Source: Nitrospirota bacterium (lineage in GTDB: Bacteria > Nitrospirota > Leptospirillia > Leptospirillales > Leptospirillaceae). From it: a stretch of 64,000 nt of DNA. This document shows positions 59,372 through 64,000 of the stretch, in pieces. Position 1 is the first letter of the stretch. Each line of letters starts with the position of its first letter. The notes beneath the pieces were generated by a model. The model did not search any database. It worked only from the letters and a program-made list of their open reading frames with translations, and was not told the origin of the DNA. The position numbers were made by a program, and so were the translations under genes. Location of the stretch: positions 39,061-103,060 of the forward strand of contig JAMCWM010000003.1 in NCBI GenBank assembly GCA_023481175.1, read 5' to 3'.

Positions 59372-62335
59372 TCACCCCTCCCTCCCCATCTCCTCCACCA
59401 GCTTCTGAACCACGGTGAGACCAGCATCCCCGCTTTCTCCCCGGTCCTTCATCGTCTGGGACCGGCGCTCGATCTCGTCTCGGGCCGATCCTCCCGGAAA
59501 CCGGGCGGCGAGCCTCCTTCGGGCCTCGACGGGACCCAGGAGCTTGTAGAGCTCGTCCCGGATCGCCGCGTCCTGGGAGGTGGTCGAAAACGCCCATAGC
59601 TCGATCGGCCCGAGAGTATTGGTGACGAACTGCTGGAACGTCCCCTTGTTCGTGACGAGGCGTGCGATCAGGTTCGCTCCGGCTTTCGACGGTGCTCCGA
59701 TCTTCTCCATCGCCCCCAGCACGCTCTCGGAGAATCCGAAGATCTTCCCGGCGCGGTCGATCGCCTGCTTCGTTGCCGCTCCGAGAATCCAGACCGAGGT
59801 TGAGAGATCCACCATCGTCTCGTCGAAATCGTTGATCGACTGGGAGAAGAGGGCGATCTGGACGCCCCGTTTCCGTCCTTCCCGGATGTCCGTCATCACC
59901 TGGGTGCGTACCAGAGGGGCCGCGTCGGTGCGGTGGAACTCGTCGAAGACCAGGCGTTTCGCATCCTCCTTCAGATCCCTGGCCCGGTCGAGATGGAACG
60001 CCTTGTAGCGGTCCGGCGCGAGACCGGCCTCTTCGGCGTCCAGGAAGAAATCCCGGACGAGCATGTAGCGGCCGAGGAGATACATGACGGCCGTCTGCCG
60101 GGCCGCCGGTCCCGTTCCCTTCGGGCAGACCGCATCGAGGTCCAAGGCCACCACCCGGGCCTCCCCCAGGTCGAACTTCGTCTCTCCCGCCAGGATCGGA
60201 TATTCCCGGATCGCCTCCATCATGCGCCGCTTGAAAAACTCCACCGCGGATTCCCCCGTCGGGGTCGAGAGCCGGTACTGGGAGGCCACCGCCGGATCGC
60301 TCGCGATCGACGGGATGTCCTTCAGATTCGGAACGGCATGGGTCTGCGCGAGCCACGCCTCCCGGATCCGTCCGGCGTCGTAGAGAGCGTCGACCACGTC
60401 CCACCAGTAAAGCTTCGAATATTTGTCGAAGGGAAAGGAAATGTCCGCGAGGGCCAGATCCACCGGGCCGTCCACGTGGGGCGCGTATTCCCGCGGCGCG
60501 GCGTTCGCTTCCCGATCCTCCAGGGCCTCGTAGGCGAGATTCACCACGAGGCCGGCGATCCCCGAAATCCCCTCGGGAGGGTTTTCGGCATCCAGAGGGG
60601 TCGAAAGGAGCGTCAGAAGATTCGAAAGAAACGACCGGTGCGCTGGAAGGGGCTTCCGGTATCCGAGAGGCAGGTCGAACGGGTTCACCGCGTATTCCGG
60701 GCTCATGGTGACCCGGTAATGGGCCGCCAGGTGTTTCTTCCCTTCCGGGAGCGCTCCTTTCAAAAGAGATATGAGTCCGGAGGACGATGGTCCGATGTCG
60801 AGGATGGCGATCCGGGGAAGACGCTTGAGCCCCGGGAGAAGGCACAGAGACAGGTTCAGGGCGTTCGAGAAGACCGACTTTCCGCCGCCCGACGGTGCAA
60901 ATCCCAGTTCGATCCAGGAAGACTGGAGGGGAGAACCGGGTTGGAAGGGGAGAATCTTCCCGTCCGGGGAGCGGAGAATGAGGGCGCCCTTGTCGAACAG
61001 GCTGCCCGGCCGGACCGGAAGCGTGGGGGCCACCTCGGAAAGGGGAGCGATAAGGACGGGAGCCACCGACCGCCGGGACAGCCCCGGAACGGTCGACACG
61101 AGGCCCAGAAACGGATCTCCCGTTCGGGCCGAGGCCTCCACGCCCCCCCAGGAGGACAGCGCCTGCTGGAGAACCTGTGCGTTCCGGCGGACGTCCTTTC
61201 CGTCCTCTCCCCAGGTGCAGGCGGCCATGGACATCCGCACGATCGGCTGTCCGGCCGTAAAACGGGCCCGGATATCTTCCGCCCCGGCCACGATCTGCTT
61301 GTTTCGGCCCGAGACGAACGACAGGATCTGCGCGACCACCGGGCGCCAGGAGAGGCTTCCGATCCCGTTCCCCTCGAACCGGAACAGGATCCGCCAGGGG
61401 ATCTCCTTGAGATACGAGAACAGGTCCCCGAACGGGACGGGGGAGAGTTGGGGCATCGTCACGGCAAACGTCCGGATAAACCGGTCTCCCAGGCGGAGCG
61501 TCTCGAGGTCCAGGACCTCGCCCGGGCGGGGGACCGCCTGCTGCCAGACTGGAGGCCACTGGACGCAGTTGATCAGGTCTTCTCCCGGGTCCGGGTACCG
61601 GACCGGAAGGCGGTCTCCGGGGAGTCTGGGCCTCCATTCCTCGGGGGTCACGTCCGGATCGACCATGTGGCGGATATGACGGAGCGCCGTATGGCAGTCG
61701 AGGGTCCTGACGAGGAATCCGGCCTGGGAAAGCCCCGTTTCGAAGTTCGATACCACTGCCCGGTGTTTTTCCCGAAGCTGGGCCAGTCCGGCATAGACGT
61801 CCTGTCCGGCGCGTGTCGATCGCCATTTCGAAGCCTTCCTTTCGGCGTCCCGCGCCGCCTGCCGATCCGAAACGGCCTCTTTTCTCCCGGGAGGCGGCAG
61901 AACGTCGGGCGTGGTCCAGAGCGCGACAAGGACGGACTCCTGGGCGCACCATCCGGAAAGGACCCTCGTTTTTTCCTCGAACAGGTCCGAGAGATCGAGT
62001 CCGATCCGTCCGGAGGTCCGGAGCGCTGCGGCCAGGCTTTCTCCCACCGTCCGCCGGGATTCCGTCGGATCCCGGGAAAAGGACATCTGGACGATGTGGC
62101 CGCCCCGGCCCACCGCCGTGTTCAGCACGTCGGCGATTTTTCCGATCAGGGACGAAAACTCGGCATCTCCCACGAGCGACGCTACCCCGCCGAGGGAGAG
62201 AAGGGTCACGAGGGAGCCGTCCCCTGCGGCCAGGACGTATTTCGAGTCCGCCGTCTCAAGTTCCACAAACGCGCCGGTGGATCGCCCCAGACTGTCCAGA
62301 AGACTTCCTGCGACTGACGACAGGATTCTCGACAT
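59372..62335 (-). CDS. dotO: DotO/IcmB (TraU-like) secretion ATPase
   Basis: A 987-residue VirB4-like ATPase of the Dot/Icm system; ATG behind AAGGAAGGAAGAC. N-terminal half (about 1-440) is the regulatory domain; Walker A SGGGKSVFSNALNLSL near 480, IAILDIGPSSSGLISLLKG near 510, Walker B VALDLDAVCP near 730, and RLVFDEFHRTDAAPLVRTQVMTDIREGRKRGVQIALFSQS near 790-830 (VirB4-type C-terminal motifs). The sequence follows the IcmB pattern throughout. Energises assembly or transport at the inner membrane. Downstream on the same strand is dotA. Confidence 0.88.
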   Translation of the reverse strand: MSRILSSVAGSLLDSLGRSTGAFVELETADSKYVLAAGDGSLVTLLSLGGVASLVGDAEFSSLIGKIADVLNTAVGRGGHIVQMSFSRDPTESRRTVGESLAAALRTSGRIGLDLSDLFEEKTRVLSGWCAQESVLVALWTTPDVLPPPGRKEAVSDRQAARDAERKASKWRSTRAGQDVYAGLAQLREKHRAVVSNFETGLSQAGFLVRTLDCHTALRHIRHMVDPDVTPEEWRPRLPGDRLPVRYPDPGEDLINCVQWPPVWQQAVPRPGEVLDLETLRLGDRFIRTFAVTMPQLSPVPFGDLFSYLKEIPWRILFRFEGNGIGSLSWRPVVAQILSFVSGRNKQIVAGAEDIRARFTAGQPIVRMSMAACTWGEDGKDVRRNAQVLQQALSSWGGVEASARTGDPFLGLVSTVPGLSRRSVAPVLIAPLSEVAPTLPVRPGSLFDKGALILRSPDGKILPFQPGSPLQSSWIELGFAPSGGGKSVFSNALNLSLCLLPGLKRLPRIAILDIGPSSSGLISLLKGALPEGKKHLAAHYRVTMSPEYAVNPFDLPLGYRKPLPAHRSFLSNLLTLLSTPLDAENPPEGISGIAGLVVNLAYEALEDREANAAPREYAPHVDGPVDLALADISFPFDKYSKLYWWDVVDALYDAGRIREAWLAQTHAVPNLKDIPSIASDPAVASQYRLSTPTGESAVEFFKRRMMEAIREYPILAGETKFDLGEARVVALDLDAVCPKGTGPAARQTAVMYLLGRYMLVRDFFLDAEEAGLAPDRYKAFHLDRARDLKEDAKRLVFDEFHRTDAAPLVRTQVMTDIREGRKRGVQIALFSQSINDFDETMVDLSTSVWILGAATKQAIDRAGKIFGFSESVLGAMEKIGAPSKAGANLIARLVTNKGTFQQFVTNTLGPIELWAFSTTSQDAAIRDELYKLLGPVEARRRLAARFPGGSARDEIERRSQTMKDRGESGDAGLTVVQKLVEEMGREG

Positions 62336-62528
62336 TACTGTCTTCCTTCCTTCGTTTGAAAAGCCTTTGACGATAGATAACGAAGAGAGTGTCGGGTCCG
62401 TGAACCTTGTGCCGAATTTGTGTCATGCATCGATTCGAAAGTCAGGAAACTCATGTTGTTTCGATTCAGTCTCATTTTGGCAGGCACCATCTAAGTTGTT
62501 ATTGATTAACGATTTAATATATTGAAAT

Positions 62529-62578
62529 TCAGCTTCCCAAGCTGAAGGTCGTGGGTTCGAATCCCATATCCCGCTCCA
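62529..62578 (+). tRNA. 3' half of a tRNA-Gly(CCC) gene, candidate attachment site
   Basis: Begins at the anticodon stem TCAGC/GCTGA with loop TTCCCAA (anticodon CCC). T arm GTGGG-TTCGAAT-CCCAT and acceptor strand ATCCCGC-T-CCA are complete. The 5' half expected to start GCGGGAT is absent upstream. Such 3' halves are made when an element integrates into a tRNA gene. The intact copy would lie at the other end of the element, left of this window. Confidence 0.8.
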
Positions 62579-62692
62579 TTTTTAATCTCAATTCTTCCAA
62601 ATCCAGAGCCATTCAGAGCTGAAAAATCAAGATAACTTTTTAAAAGAATGCTGAAATATGCGAAAGAAGAGAAGGGGTATCTTTTCCAGTTT

Positions 62693-63163
62693 TTAAATGC
62701 TTTCTGGCCAAAAGTTTTCGGATAAGATTTGATCGGAATTAAAAGGAGGTGTTTCAGGAAATACTTCAATCCTCAAACCCGTTTCCTGAATAGCCGACTT
62801 CACACATTTTGGGTAAATGTCTTCTATTAAAGAGGGAATCATGTTTCTTAGACTTGGACTGGATTCAAGAATGTCCTCAATTTCATTTCGACTATTGATG
62901 ATTGAATTTCTCCAACTGCTATTCTCATTCGCGCCCAAGTTAGTCGTTCGCTTTTCAGGCTGGAACTGCCACTTTAGTAGGTGGATAACAAGTCTACCAA
63001 GTTGACTTTTGAGCTCTCTCTTTTCCCTTTTACCCATATCCTCCAGCTCGTCCGCAATGTGTTGGATATCTATTTTTTTGAGTTGACCATTCCGGAGAAG
63101 GCGGGCATTGGTGAGGGCCCATTGGTAAAGATCGTTTTCGTAAAGATCATGAGAAACATTCAT
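62693..63163 (-). CDS. DUF29 family protein
   Basis: A 156-residue protein that fits DUF29: LYENDLYQWALTNARLLRNGQLKKIDIQHIADELEDMGKREKRELKSQLGRLVIHLLKWQFQPEKR, then SWRNSIINSRNEIEDIL and SPSLRNMIPSLIEDIYPKCVKSA. Function unknown, helical and soluble. AT-rich and beyond the tRNA half-gene, so probably outside the element. Followed on the same strand by nothing recognisable; preceded by a small gene. Confidence 0.8.
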   Translation of the reverse strand: MNVSHDLYENDLYQWALTNARLLRNGQLKKIDIQHIADELEDMGKREKRELKSQLGRLVIHLLKWQFQPEKRTTNLGANENSSWRNSIINSRNEIEDILESSPSLRNMIPSLIEDIYPKCVKSAIQETGLRIEVFPETPPFNSDQILSENFWPESI

Positions 63164-63166
63164 TGA

Positions 63167-63499
63167 TCAAATCTCCATCTTACCAATCTCTTCGATTCGT
63201 TTTCCGCATTTCGTTCTTAGCAAATTAAAAATCTTTTCAAGGAAATCAGAATCCTCTATCCAAAGAGTGCCCGAGTAGGCTTTTCTATCATATTCCATTG
63301 TCAATAATAGATGTTCCGGATAAAAGGGATCCGCATCTATTTTTTCGACATCACGAAGAATTCCGACTTCGCCTCGAGGAATTAATTCAAAATCTTTGTA
63401 CACTCCTCCCCAATCAGGAGGCCAAGTTGGAGCCCCATGATATCGTAATTTAGGATGGTCCCGGAAATGATATTTCTTTCCATTCAAAAGCGTGGTCAT
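63167..63499 (-). CDS. Hypothetical protein
   Basis: A 110-residue protein, ATG (63499), 3 bases before the DUF29 start. Contains RYHGAPTWPPDWGGVYKDFELIPRGEVGILRDVEKID and LLLTMEYDRKAYSGTLWIEDSDFLEKIFNLL, a beta-rich pattern I have seen described only as hypothetical near DUF29-type genes. No signal peptide. Likely cotranscribed with the DUF29 gene. Confidence 0.5.
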   Translation of the reverse strand: MTTLLNGKKYHFRDHPKLRYHGAPTWPPDWGGVYKDFELIPRGEVGILRDVEKIDADPFYPEHLLLTMEYDRKAYSGTLWIEDSDFLEKIFNLLRTKCGKRIEEIGKMEI

Positions 63500-64000
63500 T
63501 TTATCTCCTGAATTATTTCACACTCCTGGCAGGCTTCTTTTAAGGCAAGTATACCTTATTTCAGTATCTCTTTTCACTTTAACAACTCTGTCAGCATCCC
63601 CATATTGCTGGAAGTTGTAGGGAAATTCCTTTCTCAAAGTGGCTGGTTCTGACCGACCGCAAAATAGTCATGCCGATGCCATTGGGGTTGCATCCCTATC
63701 CCAATCATGTTGACTCCAACGAAACAGCCCTGTCTCTTTTCTCAAGGGGTTTGACATCGGCCATGTCTGTATCAGTGACAATCTACTCGCCATGGTCCTG
63801 TGCCCAGATTTGATCGATCCTCCAAATGAGTTCCTGATTGACTTCCCGGATCGATCCTTTCAGAGCGTCGAGCCTAGCCTGAATTTCCACGGACCAAAAT
63901 TCCCCTAACGTTCCCCCCACCCCCGTATATTTCTACTCCTACCTTTCTCGATTCACAATTCCTCTGGAACCGAACTTCTTGCACTCGCGCATGGGGTGCA
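63500..64000. other. Last 500 bases, no gene seen
   Basis: No long or convincing reading frame on either strand and no RNA gene recognised. Mixed composition with a C-rich patch (63907-63925). It may hold the promoter of the two minus-strand genes to its left. Confidence 0.4.

Noticed and set aside
59229..61952. Long frames in other phases over dotO (59229-61952 minus, 59933-62317 plus)
   Set aside because: Shadows of dotO: low-complexity Arg/Gly/Pro products and no start signals.
62506..62769. 87-codon minus-strand frame containing GYGIRTHDLQLGKL
   Set aside because: This string is what results from translating a tRNA T-arm and anticodon arm in antisense; the DNA is the tRNA-Gly 3' half.

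Overview
The window is almost entirely one large conjugative element built on an I-type (Dot/Icm, MPF-I) type IV secretion system. The chassis has DotG (truncated by the left edge), DotD, DotC, DotB, IcmT, DotI/IcmL, DotA and DotO/IcmB. It is combined with an R64-like type IVb thin pilus operon (TcpQ/PilL-like, PilN, PilO, PilP, PilQ, PilR, PilS, PilM and PilV-like), a MobF (TraI/TrwC) relaxase, a TrwB/TraD-type coupling ATPase, topoisomerase III and a ParM/ParR partition pair. MPF-I systems usually pair with MobP relaxases, so this is a hybrid. The backbone is GC-rich with many CGG/GGA codons. Protein content would suit an acidophile of the Leptospirillum or Acidithiobacillus type, but nothing here proves the host. 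A 3' half of a tRNA-Gly(CCC) gene at 62529-62578 looks like one end of an integrated element, which would put the window's last 1.4 kb outside it.

Layout. 1-5713: dotG, an hsdM fragment, and a string of small transfer-region genes (DUF202-like, DGNHR protein, HD hydrolase, PLD nuclease, IcmC-like). 5756-16362: a block bounded by 243-bp inverted repeats, holding a ribbon-helix-helix protein, a split coupling protein, the relaxase, an EcoRII-type restriction-modification-Vsr cassette and a fused MntA-HepT protein. 16.6-19.6 kb: an HD-GYP gene preceded by an AACC tetranucleotide tract, a small lipoprotein, an XRE-like regulator and an EAL phosphodiesterase. 19.8-24.5 kb: dotD-dotC-sigma region 4 protein-dotB-icmT-parM-parR. 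24.5-35.4 kb: the pilus operon. 35.4-41.6 kb: a lower-GC defence-like island (TM0106-type nuclease/helicase, UDG-like protein, SIR2-like protein). 41.7-52.1 kb: TRL lipoprotein, dotI, RadC-TPR, topB, a pair of paralogous secreted proteins, an outer-membrane barrel and a second MNT-HEPN fusion with its partner. 52.1-54.7 kb: a second low-GC insert (HEPN-like, DUF4238, unknown). 54.8-62.3 kb: an unknown transfer gene, dotA and dotO. 62.6-64 kb: DUF29 and a companion gene.

How it may work together. Five near-identical 20-bp palindromes (ATGGTAT-N6-ATACCAT) sit at the heads of the main transcription units, so transfer, pilus and phosphodiesterase genes look like one regulon; an XRE-like gene with a degenerate site upstream is a candidate regulator. 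The relaxase, the MntA-HepT fusion and a RadC-TPR protein, otherwise unrelated, end in the same 18-residue basic tail finishing RDGMGY/F, and two further proteins have shorter versions. This suggests a shared type IV secretion signal, so that the element could send anti-host or stabilising proteins into the recipient with its DNA. That is the most novel hypothesis in the window. The second is that the HD-GYP enzyme is phase variable. All assignments are from reading the sequence; no database search was run.
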